Below, piece after piece: positions 34,824-45,751 of a DNA stretch of 64,000 bases. The stretch spans positions 48,970-112,969 of the forward strand of contig NYWU01000003.1 in the NCBI GenBank assembly GCA_002685255.1, in the 5' to 3' direction. This stretch comes from Idiomarinaceae bacterium (GTDB lineage Bacteria; Pseudomonadota; Gammaproteobacteria; Enterobacterales; Alteromonadaceae). The stretch's first letter is position 1; the number at the start of each line of letters is the position of its first letter. Made by a program: the position numbers and the translations under genes. The notes below the pieces were generated by a model that searched no databases, was not told where the DNA came from, and worked only from the letters and a program-made list of their open reading frames with translations.

Positions 34824-36581
34824 ATGTTTACTTTGTTTAACGGTGACGCAAATGATGTTGTTAAAGCGATTCATCAATCTCAAGCTGTTATACAATTTGA
34901 TTTAGACGGCAAAATACAAGCTGCTAATGACAACTTCCTTGCTCTCATGGGCTACACGCTCGATGAGGTACAAGGCAAACACCACCGTATCTTCGTTGAT
35001 AAACATGAAGCAAACAGTGAGCGCTACCAAAACTTTTGGCAGCAACTGCGTGAGGGAAAAGCTCAAACGCGAGAGTTTCGGCGTATCACTAAGTCGGGTG
35101 ATGAAGTATGGATTCATGCCTCCTACACACCGATCCGTAAGCACGGTAAAGTAAAAAAGATCATTAAATTTGCATCTGACATAACGGAAAAAGTAAAACA
35201 GCGTACCGAGTATCAAGCTCAAATCGATGCCATCAATAAAGCACAAGCTGTTATTGAGTTTGCGCTTGATGGCACTATTTTAACTGCGAACGAAAACTTT
35301 CTATCCTTGATGGGCTATAAGAACAGCGAGATCATCGGTAAACACCACCGCTTATTTGTTCCCCCAGCAGAAGCCCAGTCATCCGATTACCAACACTTTT
35401 GGAAAAAATTAAGACAAGGTGAATACCAAACTGCTGATTATCAACGCGTCACTCGAAATGGCGAATACGTATGGATTCATGCAACTTATAACCCCATTCG
35501 AAATCAGCAAGGCGAAGTTTACAAAATTATTAAGTTCGCATCGGATATCACTGCTGAAATTCGTAAGAAAGAAGAAATTAAAATGTTATCCATGGTGGCA
35601 AATGAGACCGATAACGCGGTTATCATTACCGATACTCAGCGCACTGTTATATATGCCAATACAGGTTTTGAGCGAATGATAGGTTACTCCCTGGAACAAG
35701 CTCAAGGCCGTACGCTTAAAGAACTCATTGTCGGTGAAAGAACCGATGAAGAAACCCGTAAGCGACTGACGCGAGAGTTTGATGCGCCTAATGCGTTTTA
35801 TGATGAAATCGAGATACACAGAAGCGACAGAAGCTCGCTCTGGGTATCGGTCACGAGTAACCCCGTTTATGATGAAAAAGGGCACCATGCTCATTTTATT
35901 ATCATCCTTGCTGATATCACCTCAGTAAAATCAAAAGCGATGGAATATGAAGCCCGTTTTAAGGCCATCAGCCAATCAACGCTGATGGTCGAATGGTTTG
36001 ATAATGGCGAAATTAGCAATATTAATGAGTTCGCGAAAAATCACTATAAAGTTGAAAACCAACAGCTTGCCAAAGCCATAGGCCGATGGACCGACTTGCT
36101 CAGTTCAACACAGCAAGAAGCTTTGAAGCGCGGCAATAGCATCCAAAAGGAGGTGCTTATTCAGCTTAATCAGCGTGAGATAGCCATTGCAGCCACTTTA
36201 GTAGGTATTTTCGACGTGACAGGTAAGCTGACTAAAGTGGTTCTTTTCGGAGCGGATATTTCCGAACGCCTGCTTGTTGTTCAAACCAGTGATAGAGTCA
36301 TGAAGCAACTGCAACAATCCGGTGAAAACATCAATGCCATGGTGTCCAGTATCAACCAAATTGCTGATCAGACTAATTTACTGGCACTCAATGCCGCCAT
36401 TGAGGCTGCACGCGCAGGCGACGCAGGACGAGGCTTTTCTGTGGTAGCGGACGAGGTAAGAGGACTCGCAGCCAAAGCCGGTCAGTCAGCCAACGAGATA
36501 GATGGCGTTGTTTCAAATAATCACCATTTGCTCATTGAACTGTCTGAGACACTGGAAAAACTGAATCGTCGAGAGAGTTAA
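34824..36581 (+). CDS. Cytoplasmic triple-PAS chemoreceptor with minimal signalling domain
   Basis: A 585-residue protein without membrane segments. Three PAS/PAC units occupy about 10-125, 132-247 and 255-372; the first two are close duplicates (both contain GKHHR, then VWIHA and [10 protein letters not shown]). A further PAS-like region (about 375-490) leads to a very short methyl-accepting hairpin with tip [18 protein letters not shown] starting at 516, only about 76 residues long to the end. It resembles Aer2/energy-taxis receptors that sense oxygen or redox through PAS cofactors. GGAG precedes the ATG. It shares a TTAA stop overlap with bcsG. Confidence 0.85.
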   Translation: MFTLFNGDANDVVKAIHQSQAVIQFDLDGKIQAANDNFLALMGYTLDEVQGKHHRIFVDKHEANSERYQNFWQQLREGKAQTREFRRITKSGDEVWIHASYTPIRKHGKVKKIIKFASDITEKVKQRTEYQAQIDAINKAQAVIEFALDGTILTANENFLSLMGYKNSEIIGKHHRLFVPPAEAQSSDYQHFWKKLRQGEYQTADYQRVTRNGEYVWIHATYNPIRNQQGEVYKIIKFASDITAEIRKKEEIKMLSMVANETDNAVIITDTQRTVIYANTGFERMIGYSLEQAQGRTLKELIVGERTDEETRKRLTREFDAPNAFYDEIEIHRSDRSSLWVSVTSNPVYDEKGHHAHFIIILADITSVKSKAMEYEARFKAISQSTLMVEWFDNGEISNINEFAKNHYKVENQQLAKAIGRWTDLLSSTQQEALKRGNSIQKEVLIQLNQREIAIAATLVGIFDVTGKLTKVVLFGADISERLLVVQTSDRVMKQLQQSGENINAMVSSINQIADQTNLLALNAAIEAARAGDAGRGFSVVADEVRGLAAKAGQSANEIDGVVSNNHHLLIELSETLEKLNRRES

Positions 36582-38185
36582 TCACGGACCTCGACCCAGT
36601 TTTGTCCTTTGAGTTTTAATACGTGCTTATCCTGCCACAGCATAAAGCGGATATCTTTATTCTCACTCACCCATTCGGTTTCGGGAATACTGTTTACCAG
36701 TGCTTGTGGCTGGTATTCACCGCCTGAGAAAGGTTGTTGCGCCAAGACATTCATAATGAGTGATGAAATCGCATTTTGATTGGTTTGTTTCTCAACACGT
36801 ATAGGCTTCGAATTTGAATACCCAGCGCCAATGAGTTTAAGCATTACGGGCACATGAGTCAGCGGATAAGTCGGAATCTCGCGCAAGCCCGCCAGTTGAA
36901 CACCATCGCCTTTCAAACCTGCGCCATGTTCTGGAACCACGATAAGTAGGAGCTTACGCTCTTGTCGCTCAGCCTGATCAATGAGCGCTGCTATTTGTTC
37001 GAACATCAACAATGCCCGCTCTTTATAGCTTTGTAAGCTTGTTTGATTGGAATTAAGTTTTCGGTTGCCATCATGCAAGGTCAGTGAATTGTAGAAACCG
37101 AAACGTGCTTGATCTTGCTCTTTTTGCGCGAGCCAACCATCAATAACTTGTTTGTCATCAAAGATAGCAGCCCCATCAAACGCAATCATAGTCGGCGAGA
37201 GCGAACGTTGAATATCTTTGTAAGTTTTTATTCCACCGCTATTTAATAATGACGATTTAAAGTTATCAAACTCCCCATCATGATTCATAAACAGTTCAGG
37301 TTTAAAACCAAGTCGTGTTAGATCATCAGCTAACAAACACTGTCGACTCGGTTGATAAATCTGTTGGTGTGGCTTTTGACCACAACTCGCCTGCAATATG
37401 CGCAGGGCCGACGGCCCAGAGTAAGATGATACTGAGTTGTAGTTATCTAAAATAATATCAAACTTAGAGAAAACCGAATGATTTTCGAGCCCGACAGCTT
37501 TGATATCTTCCCATGAGATGGAGCAGATATTGACGAGTAAAATATCGAATGCACCGCTCGCTTCTGCATTTATTTTGGGCGCATTTACCAGCCACTCATC
37601 TTGCCTTTGATAAAAATCATTGATAAACATCTCGGGGCTTTCGGCACGCGTTCCAGTTTGGCTTTTTTCTGCAATAGGTTTTAAGGCAACCATGGGACCA
37701 GCAGGCTCTGATACGTGGGAATACACACCGGTAAAAATAATCGCAAGTAACGCAAGACTCCCCATTCTAAAAATATTTTTAAAATAAAGAAATGCAATCC
37801 ACGCCACGACTAACCACGCAATCATCGCCATCGAAATGTAACGTTCTGCCAACTCTAACCAATAACCCAAACTAAATTGCGCGAGCTGCTCCAAGTTGTT
37901 AATCAAGGACTCAATAGGAGGCAAATGACTGTCATAGTAGAATAACGCGATCATCAATGGCCATATTAGAATATCTCGTAACCGCGATAGCCATTGCCCT
38001 TTAATCGGCACAACAATGAGGGTGAATACCGCAAGGTTATAAACCATTGAAAACGACATAAACGAAAGCCAGCATAAAACTGCTTTCAACAAAAATACGA
38101 AAGACCATCGACCCGGGCTACGGAAGCTAAATAAGGCACTACTTAGCCATTGTTCGCGAAATAATTGGTACTGATGGTTATCCAT
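36578..38185 (-). CDS. bcsG: Cellulose phosphoethanolamine transferase BcsG
   Basis: A 535-residue inner-membrane enzyme: about four to five helices (to residue 165) then a periplasmic alkaline-phosphatase-fold domain with the nucleophile Ser in [16 protein letters not shown], and EHGAGLKGD and THVPVML metal-site motifs. It adds phosphoethanolamine to nascent cellulose and stabilises the synthase. It overlaps bcsF by 8 bases in the bcsE-F-G operon. The sequence opening ([20 protein letters not shown]) is typical of BcsG. Confidence 0.93.
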   Translation of the reverse strand: MDNHQYQLFREQWLSSALFSFRSPGRWSFVFLLKAVLCWLSFMSFSMVYNLAVFTLIVVPIKGQWLSRLRDILIWPLMIALFYYDSHLPPIESLINNLEQLAQFSLGYWLELAERYISMAMIAWLVVAWIAFLYFKNIFRMGSLALLAIIFTGVYSHVSEPAGPMVALKPIAEKSQTGTRAESPEMFINDFYQRQDEWLVNAPKINAEASGAFDILLVNICSISWEDIKAVGLENHSVFSKFDIILDNYNSVSSYSGPSALRILQASCGQKPHQQIYQPSRQCLLADDLTRLGFKPELFMNHDGEFDNFKSSLLNSGGIKTYKDIQRSLSPTMIAFDGAAIFDDKQVIDGWLAQKEQDQARFGFYNSLTLHDGNRKLNSNQTSLQSYKERALLMFEQIAALIDQAERQERKLLLIVVPEHGAGLKGDGVQLAGLREIPTYPLTHVPVMLKLIGAGYSNSKPIRVEKQTNQNAISSLIMNVLAQQPFSGGEYQPQALVNSIPETEWVSENKDIRFMLWQDKHVLKLKGQNWVEVRD

Positions 38186-38372
38186 GACGTCCTGATCCTT
38201 TTAACGGCTTATGCCGCCGTGGCGTACTTACAACACGAACGAAACCAAATTTCACAGTCATGCTTGCCAACCGCTTCGCAAGCCACCGCCATAGCGCTAG
38301 AGTCAACCAACCCGCTAGCACACCAAGTACAAAGCTCACAACAACATAAACCTCGGTTACATTTTCAGGCAT
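38178..38372 (-). CDS. bcsF: BcsF, small membrane partner of the cellulose synthase
   Basis: A 64-residue protein with one N-terminal helix (about 8-30) and a basic tail. Size, topology and position between bcsE and bcsG match BcsF, which bridges BcsE and BcsG in the Escherichia complex. It overlaps both neighbours by 8 bases, so the three are translationally coupled. Confidence 0.85.
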   Translation of the reverse strand: MPENVTEVYVVVSFVLGVLAGWLTLALWRWLAKRLASMTVKFGFVRVVSTPRRHKPLKGSGRHG

Positions 38373-39924
38373 CGTTAGAGTCTCCTCTCACTCGAGCGAC
38401 TGGAGCAGGTAGCGGATGGAAGTACTCAAATTGGTTATCATTTTGTTCGCTATCAGGGGACGATGATACTAACTCTGGCGGACGCCAACCCTGCGCATCA
38501 GCAATAACAAGCAATTCATCAAGCGCTTCCTTGATAGCGAAAGTGGAATCAAAGCGCGCTTCGCGACTAAATAAGTTACGTGAAGAAAACCCTAACAACT
38601 GAAGTAACGTGCGGTCGACCTCTGACTTCTCGCAGGCAAAAAGAAAAATATACACCGTGTTACCGACGGCGGTACACACATCGCCTTGCCGTCTTACCGC
38701 GAAACGCGACAAAATTGCGTCGGCTTTAATGCCTGTCGCTACCACACCGACAATCAGCTGAATATCCACTTTTTGGTAATTCGCTAATTCAGTCATTCGG
38801 CGTACTTGCTGACTAAACTGAGGTGGCGCAAGGTAACCCTCGACTTCAGAAGGCACAAACAACTGTTGTAGGGTAGCCAGTTCTGGTAGATTCCCTTCAA
38901 ACTGCCACATAGGTAGACAGTCAATAATACTATCAATCTCGTCTAATGAGAGCGGCTTGGGCGCTACATAGGTCGCACCCGCATTAACTAGAATCCGTTC
39001 ATCGTGATGACGAATCCTGTAGTCGACCTCTCTAATAATAATTTTGAGGAAGGGTCCTGCATTACTCCGAATACGATAGACCAACTCGATAAGCTGCTTG
39101 CGCGAAGCTGTTAACGAGTCGTGAATGATCAGTGTATCGTTACTGCCCTGTTTAAATGCATCCTCTAATCGCGCCGTGTGGGATAACATTTGCCAATGAT
39201 TCGGTGCGATTTCTGTCGGTTTAACGGCATCGCTAACGGCATATACCATCGATCCAGCGAGGCGTTTAAATGTCGGTTTGCCCTCAGACTCAAAGGGCGT
39301 CACTTTTAGATAACCGCCACCTTGTTCCTCAGAGAGACGCTGAAGAGTTATCTCCTCTTGCAATAAATCATCACCAACAAACCAATGCATGATCGTCCAT
39401 ACCGAGAATGGTCTTCCCTCCTCCATGAGATGCATTGAGGTAAAGCTCATGCGATGCGCTCTTAGCCAGCTTCTTCCCAAAGGTGTCGTTTCATCACCTA
39501 AATAGGCAACCCAAACGAGCTTATTACGGTTAAGCGCCCAGCGCGCTAATAGCAGCAGTGTTTCACGGTCATTTAATAGGTGAGCAATGAGGGGATCAGA
39601 AAACTGTGAAATAAACACGATGCAGTCTGCATGCTGACTCATTTTATCGAGCAGATTAAATAAATCTGACTGTTTCATCTTCGAGCGATATTTCCACTCA
39701 GCCACACCAACATAGGCGGTCAATGATGCGTTAGCATCGACTTGCTTTAACAAACGATGGGTGTCGCGCGATAAAAAAACCTGAGTAGCATGCGCTTTGC
39801 TCAACTCTTTAACAACACTCAATAACCAATTTCGGCTATCACTCAAGCACGCATGCACCTCGCCAAACTGTAGCGGAGGTAACACACTCTCGTCACCGAT
39901 GAGTCGACCCAGTTTAATGCTCAC
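38365..39924 (-). CDS. bcsE: BcsE, c-di-GMP-binding cellulose regulator
   Basis: A 519-residue cytoplasmic protein close in length to Escherichia BcsE (about 520). The middle part is a degenerate RecA/NTPase-like module (HTARLEDAFKQGSNDTLIIHDSL), and the C-terminal GGDEF-like domain keeps the RxGD I-site (RRQGDV, near 436) that binds c-di-GMP. It recruits BcsF/G and boosts cellulose output. Start is GTG at 39924. The 125-base gap to the divergent bcs wing is very AT-rich and holds both promoters; I see no clear operator. Confidence 0.9.
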   Translation of the reverse strand: MSIKLGRLIGDESVLPPLQFGEVHACLSDSRNWLLSVVKELSKAHATQVFLSRDTHRLLKQVDANASLTAYVGVAEWKYRSKMKQSDLFNLLDKMSQHADCIVFISQFSDPLIAHLLNDRETLLLLARWALNRNKLVWVAYLGDETTPLGRSWLRAHRMSFTSMHLMEEGRPFSVWTIMHWFVGDDLLQEEITLQRLSEEQGGGYLKVTPFESEGKPTFKRLAGSMVYAVSDAVKPTEIAPNHWQMLSHTARLEDAFKQGSNDTLIIHDSLTASRKQLIELVYRIRSNAGPFLKIIIREVDYRIRHHDERILVNAGATYVAPKPLSLDEIDSIIDCLPMWQFEGNLPELATLQQLFVPSEVEGYLAPPQFSQQVRRMTELANYQKVDIQLIVGVVATGIKADAILSRFAVRRQGDVCTAVGNTVYIFLFACEKSEVDRTLLQLLGFSSRNLFSREARFDSTFAIKEALDELLVIADAQGWRPPELVSSSPDSEQNDNQFEYFHPLPAPVARVRGDSNDA

Positions 39925-40049
39925 GAGTCATATAATCCTTTAACAGGTCACCTAAAAAACGAACAACTAAAATCATGTTGTACGAATATTAATTTTATAT
40001 CATAATTATTACAATATAAATTACGTTAAAATATTTGTAACTTAAACAT

Positions 40050-40265
40050 ATGACAAATAAACTTTGGCGCAATAACTTATCCCAATCAACAAATGAAGCG
40101 CAAAGCTTCGAGAAACATGTTGCGGGATGGCAGCAAGAACAGTTTCTAGAGCTGAACGCGCCCGTTCGCGTGCAGCGCGCTCGTACCTATTGGCGCTTAT
40201 TCGCCTCCGACCTCAAGTCGTTATGCAACGAGTACGGTACTCACCACTCACGAGGCGCTGAATAA
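40050..40265 (+). CDS. Small protein in the BcsR position
   Basis: A 71-residue, hydrophilic, arginine-rich protein without signal or membrane segment. It opens the bcsQ-A-B-Z-C operon where Escherichia has BcsR (about 62 residues), but I see no convincing BcsR sequence likeness. bcsQ begins 1 base after its stop. It is probably a BcsQ partner or an analogue of BcsR; the identity is inferred from position. Confidence 0.65.
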   Translation: MTNKLWRNNLSQSTNEAQSFEKHVAGWQQEQFLELNAPVRVQRARTYWRLFASDLKSLCNEYGTHHSRGAE

Positions 40266-40266
40266 A

Positions 40267-41016
40267 TTGGCTATCATCACTGTCCAAAGCGTATTTTCGG
40301 GCGCTGGCGCAACCACCATTGCAGCCAATCTAAGTAATGCTCTACTTAGACAAGGCACTAAACTCAGCACAGTTGATGCGTGCTCCCATAATGATTTACG
40401 ACTTTGGTATGGTATGCCGCTCTCACAGTCCGGAGGCTGGGCGTTGGGTTATCTCGATAACATCAGTGATAGCCGTGAATTTGCATTTCGTAGCGATTTC
40501 GGGGCGACCTTTCTGCCGTTAGGTGAAGTCAACGATAACTATGATCAACTCACCAATCGAATTGAGAGTGACCCTCAGCAATGGCTCAGTTGGTTAAAAG
40601 CGGGCAGTGATGATTGGTTGATCATCAATTTACCAAGCCACTGCACACGGTTATACCAAGCATTGATTCCATATGTCGATTTACATTTAGGCGTCTGGCA
40701 AGCTGAGCCTCGCGTGTATCCTCGCATGCAACAGTTTATTGTTAAACAAAATCTCCACAGTGAAGTGCCCAACGCGTTTGTGTTTCAAGAAAATGGCGTC
40801 GCTCCTCAACTCGAACTCAACCGAGATATTAGCAATATCATCAATCACGAACTCGCCGATGAAGTAACATCGCCTGTCGGTATTATGCGCGATCAACATG
40901 TCGCCGAAGCGCTTGCGACACAGCAAAGTTGTTATGAATACAGCATCGCAGCAAGCGCTAACGCTGATTTTGCTGAGTTAGCCAACTGGGTCGTTAAAAG
41001 ATGTTCGCCCGCCTAG
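40267..41016 (+). CDS. bcsQ: BcsQ, MinD/ParA-like ATPase of the cellulose locus
   Basis: A 249-residue ParA/MinD-type ATPase. The P-loop reads GAGATTIAANL, lacking the usual lysines, as BcsQ proteins do (Escherichia has GGVGTTT). STVDACSHNDLRL follows as the signal-lysine/Walker A' region. BcsQ places and assembles the cellulose synthase, often with BcsR and BcsE. Start is TTG at 40267. The end overlaps bcsA by 16 bases. Confidence 0.88.
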   Translation: MAIITVQSVFSGAGATTIAANLSNALLRQGTKLSTVDACSHNDLRLWYGMPLSQSGGWALGYLDNISDSREFAFRSDFGATFLPLGEVNDNYDQLTNRIESDPQQWLSWLKAGSDDWLIINLPSHCTRLYQALIPYVDLHLGVWQAEPRVYPRMQQFIVKQNLHSEVPNAFVFQENGVAPQLELNRDISNIINHELADEVTSPVGIMRDQHVAEALATQQSCYEYSIAASANADFAELANWVVKRCSPA

Positions 41017-43517
41017 CTAATCAATGGCGTGAAGCTCGCCAATCTAAAAGTCGTCTCGCTAGTATCCGGCTTTTCACTGTTTTAGCGTTAGACCTGGTCT
41101 TTATTAATCGCCCTAAGGACGTGCATTTAAACGATCAGGGTATCGCCTACTGGATGCCGCAACTTGGTCAGAGACGCATACATTTGCTCGACCCTATCCG
41201 CTGGTTGATACAAGTGGGTTGGCTAGCATTTATTTATCAACCACCCGAGTCATCGGCGCGCCCTTCACCGTCTCAAGTTAAGCGACGTACTCAGTGGTTG
41301 GGCTATTTCGGGAGTAGCGTCAATCGCCTGCTCACGATTGCCTCAGCCCCCTTAAGACCTTTAGTGCGTAGCGAACGACGTGCCAATATCGGCTTACTCG
41401 CTATGGGTTTAGCGATTTTAGCGTTTGTGCTTACCCTGCCGATGGATGCCGCGCAACAAGGCCTTCTGCTACTTATTTTTTGGGGTATCGCTTTGTGGGT
41501 TCGTAAGCAAGCGGGCCAGTTCCCAATGATCGTGATGATGTTACTCTCTTTCTTTGTAAGTACTCGCTATATTTATTGGCGTATTACAGAGACCATTAAC
41601 TGGAGTCACCCACTTGATGGCACACTTGGGTTCATCTTATTAAGCGCAGAAATATACGCGTGGGTTATCTTGCTATTCGGTTACATGCAAACAGTCTGGC
41701 CATTAAAGCGGAAAATTGCGAAATTGCCTGACAACCTTGATGAATGGCCATCGGTCGATATCTATATTCCGACGTATAATGAGCCACTTGCTGTCGTTAA
41801 ACCCACCATCATGGCGGCACAGGCGATCGAGTGGCCTGCCGACAAGCTCAATGTCTATTTACTTGATGATGGCAGACGCAGTGAATATAAGCAGTTCTGT
41901 GAGCAATTAGGGGTGGGTTACATCGTGCGACCTAATGGTGTTCACGCCAAAGCAGGCAATCTAAATCATGCGTTGACCAAAACAAGTGGCGATTACATTG
42001 CCATTTTTGATTGCGACCACGTGCCCACTCGCGGGTTTCTGCAAATGACCATGGGCTGGTTTTTTAAAGACTCTAAACTGGCGCTCGTGCAAACCCCACA
42101 CCACTTTTTCTCGCCCGATCCTTTTGAGCGTAATTTATCAATTTTCCGTAACCGTCCAAATGAAGGCGAACTTTTTTACGGATTAATTCAAGACGGGAAT
42201 GACATGTGGAATGCCTCGTTTTTTTGTGGCTCATGTGCCGTACTGAAGCGTCAACCACTCGAGGAGGTTGGTGGAATTGCGGTTGAAACCGTTACTGAAG
42301 ACGCCCATACAGCGCTGAAAATGCATCGTCGAGGCTATCAAACCGCTTACTTGAACATCCCTCTTGCTGCCGGTTTAGCGACAGAAAGCCTTGCTGATCA
42401 TATCGGTCAACGGATGCGTTGGGCGCGCGGTATGGCACAAATTTTCAGGCTTGATAATCCGTTATTAGGCAAAGGCTTAAACTGGGCACAACGATTATGC
42501 TATAGCAATGCAATGCTCTATTTTTTGAACGGAGGTCCGCGCTTAATATTTCTAACTGCGCCGCTTGCATTCTTATTATTAGGCAGTTATATCGTTTATG
42601 CACCCGCCGTCATGATTGCCGTGTATGCATTACCACACATCATCCACGCGAATTTAACCAACTCGCGAAAGCAAGGTCAGTATCGACACTCATTTTGGGC
42701 GGAAATGTACGAGACCGTGTTAGCTTGGTACATACTTAAACCCACAACTGTCGCACTGTTTGCGCCTCATAAAGGTAAATTTAACGTTACCTCAAAAGGG
42801 CAGCGAGTCGATAAAAACTATTTTAACTGGCAGATTTCTACGCCCTATATCGTGCTCGTTTTAATCTCGTTACTTGGGTTCATTTTTGGTGTGTACAAAT
42901 TTTTCACCATTGAAGACGATCAACAACTCACGGTCATTATTAATATGGTCTGGCTCACCTACAACCTAATCATTTTAGGTGGCGCAGTAGCGGTTGCTGA
43001 GGAGGCCAAGCAGCAACGATCCGCTCACCGTGTTGCGGTTGATATTCCAATACATGTCATCACTGAGTCGGAGCATAGTTTCAGCGCACGCATGGTCGAC
43101 TTTTCGGCACAAGGCGTGGGGATCACTTTGCCGAGCCGGCAATTACTTCGTCCCGGACAATCCATATATTTAAATATTCAACAAGCCACATCGCGCCGTG
43201 CTTTACGTGCTGAGGTTATTTCATGCAGAGACGATGTCGCGGGTGTAGAACTAAAATTTGCCAATGCAGAAGAGGAACAAGCTTTTGTTATGGCCACTTT
43301 TGGACGTCTTGATGCGTGGCTTGGTTGGCGGCCGCACCAGGACGAACAACCGCTTGCTAGTCTGCGTGAAGTGGTCGGTTATGGTCTCACAGGTTACCAA
43401 CGAATCGCGGCGCAAATAGCCCCGTATCTATTACCATTTTTTAAACATTTAAATTGGATTTGGCAAAAGCTCTCCACGTTTTTGCCTATTTACCCAGGTA
43501 AGGCGAGAAAATCATGA
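41001..43517 (+). CDS. bcsA: Cellulose synthase catalytic subunit BcsA
   Basis: An 838-residue GT2 processive synthase with about eight helices. Catalytic motifs are complete: DDG (289-291), DCD (337-339), TED (432-434, the general base) and QRMRW (470-474). The C-terminal PilZ domain has the RxxxR switch (QQRSAHR) and DFSAQG, so c-di-GMP should activate it. It polymerises UDP-glucose into cellulose and pushes the chain through the inner membrane to BcsB. It overlaps bcsB by 4 bases. Confidence 0.97.
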   Translation: MFARLANQWREARQSKSRLASIRLFTVLALDLVFINRPKDVHLNDQGIAYWMPQLGQRRIHLLDPIRWLIQVGWLAFIYQPPESSARPSPSQVKRRTQWLGYFGSSVNRLLTIASAPLRPLVRSERRANIGLLAMGLAILAFVLTLPMDAAQQGLLLLIFWGIALWVRKQAGQFPMIVMMLLSFFVSTRYIYWRITETINWSHPLDGTLGFILLSAEIYAWVILLFGYMQTVWPLKRKIAKLPDNLDEWPSVDIYIPTYNEPLAVVKPTIMAAQAIEWPADKLNVYLLDDGRRSEYKQFCEQLGVGYIVRPNGVHAKAGNLNHALTKTSGDYIAIFDCDHVPTRGFLQMTMGWFFKDSKLALVQTPHHFFSPDPFERNLSIFRNRPNEGELFYGLIQDGNDMWNASFFCGSCAVLKRQPLEEVGGIAVETVTEDAHTALKMHRRGYQTAYLNIPLAAGLATESLADHIGQRMRWARGMAQIFRLDNPLLGKGLNWAQRLCYSNAMLYFLNGGPRLIFLTAPLAFLLLGSYIVYAPAVMIAVYALPHIIHANLTNSRKQGQYRHSFWAEMYETVLAWYILKPTTVALFAPHKGKFNVTSKGQRVDKNYFNWQISTPYIVLVLISLLGFIFGVYKFFTIEDDQQLTVIINMVWLTYNLIILGGAVAVAEEAKQQRSAHRVAVDIPIHVITESEHSFSARMVDFSAQGVGITLPSRQLLRPGQSIYLNIQQATSRRALRAEVISCRDDVAGVELKFANAEEEQAFVMATFGRLDAWLGWRPHQDEQPLASLREVVGYGLTGYQRIAAQIAPYLLPFFKHLNWIWQKLSTFLPIYPGKARKS

Positions 43518-45748
43518 ACACGCGTCAGTTAGTGGTATTTGTTATTGCAAGCATCATTGCATGCTCACTCGGTTCAGCTTCTATTCAGGCGCAGGAAAAC
43601 GCGCCGAATCGCGAACTCAATGATGACTCAAACGTGCTGACTTATCGCACCCAATATCCGGTCGACGCACTTACGTCCCTGCAACAGTTACGCTTGGATG
43701 GTTTTACGCCAAGTATTGAGCTGGGCTTGGGTAGTCGCGCAGATCGCTTGGTCAATAGCGCAACCTTGACGCTTAATTATCGCTATTCACCGGCAATACT
43801 TGCAGATATCAGTCAAGTTAATATCCTGCTTAACTCTGAAACCGTTAAAACTATTTCGCTCAACGCTAATGACGCCGACACAACTCAGACAATCAGGGTC
43901 GATCTACCGGCGCCGTTATTTACCGACTATAACCGAATCACTTTTGAACTTGTCGCACAAAGCGTTAATGAACAATGTCGCGCACCAAGCGCGAGTACTT
44001 GGTTTGAAATTCTCTCTGGCAGCCAGTTAAATGTGAACTACCTGCAGCTTCCAGTCGCTAATGAATTGGCTTATTTCCCTGAGCCATTTTTCTATCGGTC
44101 GGATTTTTCAAACGTCAATATTCCATTCTTTTTGCCTGAGCAACAAAGCACTGAGTTGTTGACAGGCGCTGGTATCTTAGCCAGTTACTTTGCCAGTGAA
44201 ACACAATGGCGACTGTTAGATATTAAACCGCATATTTATCAGCAAAAACGTGACCTTAATGATCAACTGCTTACCGCTTGGGGTCGCCATCATGCCGTAG
44301 TATTTATGACCAATGCGCAACGCCCGGCGGCATTTAAGCCACTGCCAGAGATTACTCAACCGCGGGTCGAGTTACTTGACCACCCGCTGTATCCTCAGCT
44401 TAAAGTGCTGGCAGTGATGGCGCCTGATGACACAGGTTTAATTGATGCTGCACAAGCGTTAGCCGCTGCCGCAGGTTCACTCAGTGGTGCCTATGCCACA
44501 TTCAATCAGTTTGATGCGGAGCCTCGAGACCCTTACGCTGCGCCTAATTGGATCTCGACTGAGCGCGAAGTCAAATTCTCTGAATTGGTAAGTGATGTGA
44601 GCGAGTTACAACGTCATGGTGTGAAGGCGCCGCCAATTTCTGTCCCGCTCCGACTCCCACCAGACCTATTTATATGGCAGAAGTCGGGCGTGCCTTTGGA
44701 TCTTGAATACCGTTATACCGCCCCCATCTCGAACGATGATAGTCGCTTGTTGGTATCCATAAACAACGAGTTTGTAAAATCGTTCAAACTCGATGAGTCA
44801 GGTGTTGCCAGCGGCGTAGGTGAATTACGCGTACCTATCATCGACACCCCTATACTGAGTGGTAACAATTTAGAGTTACCCGCGTTTAAACTCGGCGTAG
44901 TGAACCAATTACAGTTTAATTTTAAATTCAGCCAGATCGGTGGAGGTTGTAGTCTCCAACCCGCTAACTCATCGATCGGCGCGATAGATGGTTCAAGTAC
45001 TATTGATCTTGTCGGTTTTGATCACTATGCACAACTGCCCGACTTACAGCTGTTCGCAAAGGCAGGCTACCCTTTCTCACGGTACGATGACCTGTCAAAT
45101 ACTTTGATCGTGCTAGACGAAGAGCCGAGTCTTGACCTGCTCTCACTATTTTTCGCCAATATAGCTAAAATGAGTGCATCAACCGGTTATCCCGTTTACA
45201 ACCTGAGCGTGACTCACGTTGAACAGGTGCCGAACAACGCTAGCGAGGATATTTTGGTGCTGGGTCAAAGCGCGACACAACAATGGTTAGCGCGGTTTGG
45301 CGATAAGAACCTAACGGCTCAACTGTTAGGGCACAAACTAGCGGGTCAATCGCAATTGTTCGCTAACCCAAACGCAGTACTACAAAATAGTGGGCCGTTG
45401 GCGGCTTTGGTTGCCTTTCAATCACCATTAAATCCGGCAGCGTCAGTAGTGATGCAAACGGCTACGTCCAGTGAGCATCTCAATATGCTCAAGGAACGCT
45501 TGCTCTCGCCCAGCGATAGTATCCAATTTCATGGCTTTTTAAGCTTGGTTTCTGTCGCGGGTATCACCAACTACGCGGCAACTCAGCAGTATTTTATTGG
45601 TGACTTAAGTTTTTGGAATCAGGTTAAATACCACACGGCTCAGCACCCCTTTATTTTGGTGTTAGTGGTATTATTTGCCGTACTCGTAGTTGCCTTGGGT
45701 CTGTACCGTTGGCTAAGAAGCAGTGCCAAACGTAAGCAGGAGCTATAG
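43514..45748 (+). CDS. bcsB: Cellulose synthase periplasmic subunit BcsB
   Basis: A 744-residue periplasmic protein with a signal peptide (about 1-27) and a C-terminal membrane anchor (about 713-732). Two carbohydrate-binding/flavodoxin-like repeats lie between. The TWFEILSGSQLNV and FKFSQIGGGCSLQPANSSIGAID blocks are typical of BcsB. It guides the chain through the periplasm and is needed for BcsA activity. bcsZ begins 3 bases after its stop. Confidence 0.95.
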   Translation: MNTRQLVVFVIASIIACSLGSASIQAQENAPNRELNDDSNVLTYRTQYPVDALTSLQQLRLDGFTPSIELGLGSRADRLVNSATLTLNYRYSPAILADISQVNILLNSETVKTISLNANDADTTQTIRVDLPAPLFTDYNRITFELVAQSVNEQCRAPSASTWFEILSGSQLNVNYLQLPVANELAYFPEPFFYRSDFSNVNIPFFLPEQQSTELLTGAGILASYFASETQWRLLDIKPHIYQQKRDLNDQLLTAWGRHHAVVFMTNAQRPAAFKPLPEITQPRVELLDHPLYPQLKVLAVMAPDDTGLIDAAQALAAAAGSLSGAYATFNQFDAEPRDPYAAPNWISTEREVKFSELVSDVSELQRHGVKAPPISVPLRLPPDLFIWQKSGVPLDLEYRYTAPISNDDSRLLVSINNEFVKSFKLDESGVASGVGELRVPIIDTPILSGNNLELPAFKLGVVNQLQFNFKFSQIGGGCSLQPANSSIGAIDGSSTIDLVGFDHYAQLPDLQLFAKAGYPFSRYDDLSNTLIVLDEEPSLDLLSLFFANIAKMSASTGYPVYNLSVTHVEQVPNNASEDILVLGQSATQQWLARFGDKNLTAQLLGHKLAGQSQLFANPNAVLQNSGPLAALVAFQSPLNPAASVVMQTATSSEHLNMLKERLLSPSDSIQFHGFLSLVSVAGITNYAATQQYFIGDLSFWNQVKYHTAQHPFILVLVVLFAVLVVALGLYRWLRSSAKRKQEL

Positions 45749-45751
45749 TTT

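Noticed and set aside
40267..41016. BcsQ as a broken ATPase because the P-loop lacks lysine
   Set aside because: BcsQ proteins normally have a changed P-loop (GGVGTTT in Escherichia), so this is not decay.
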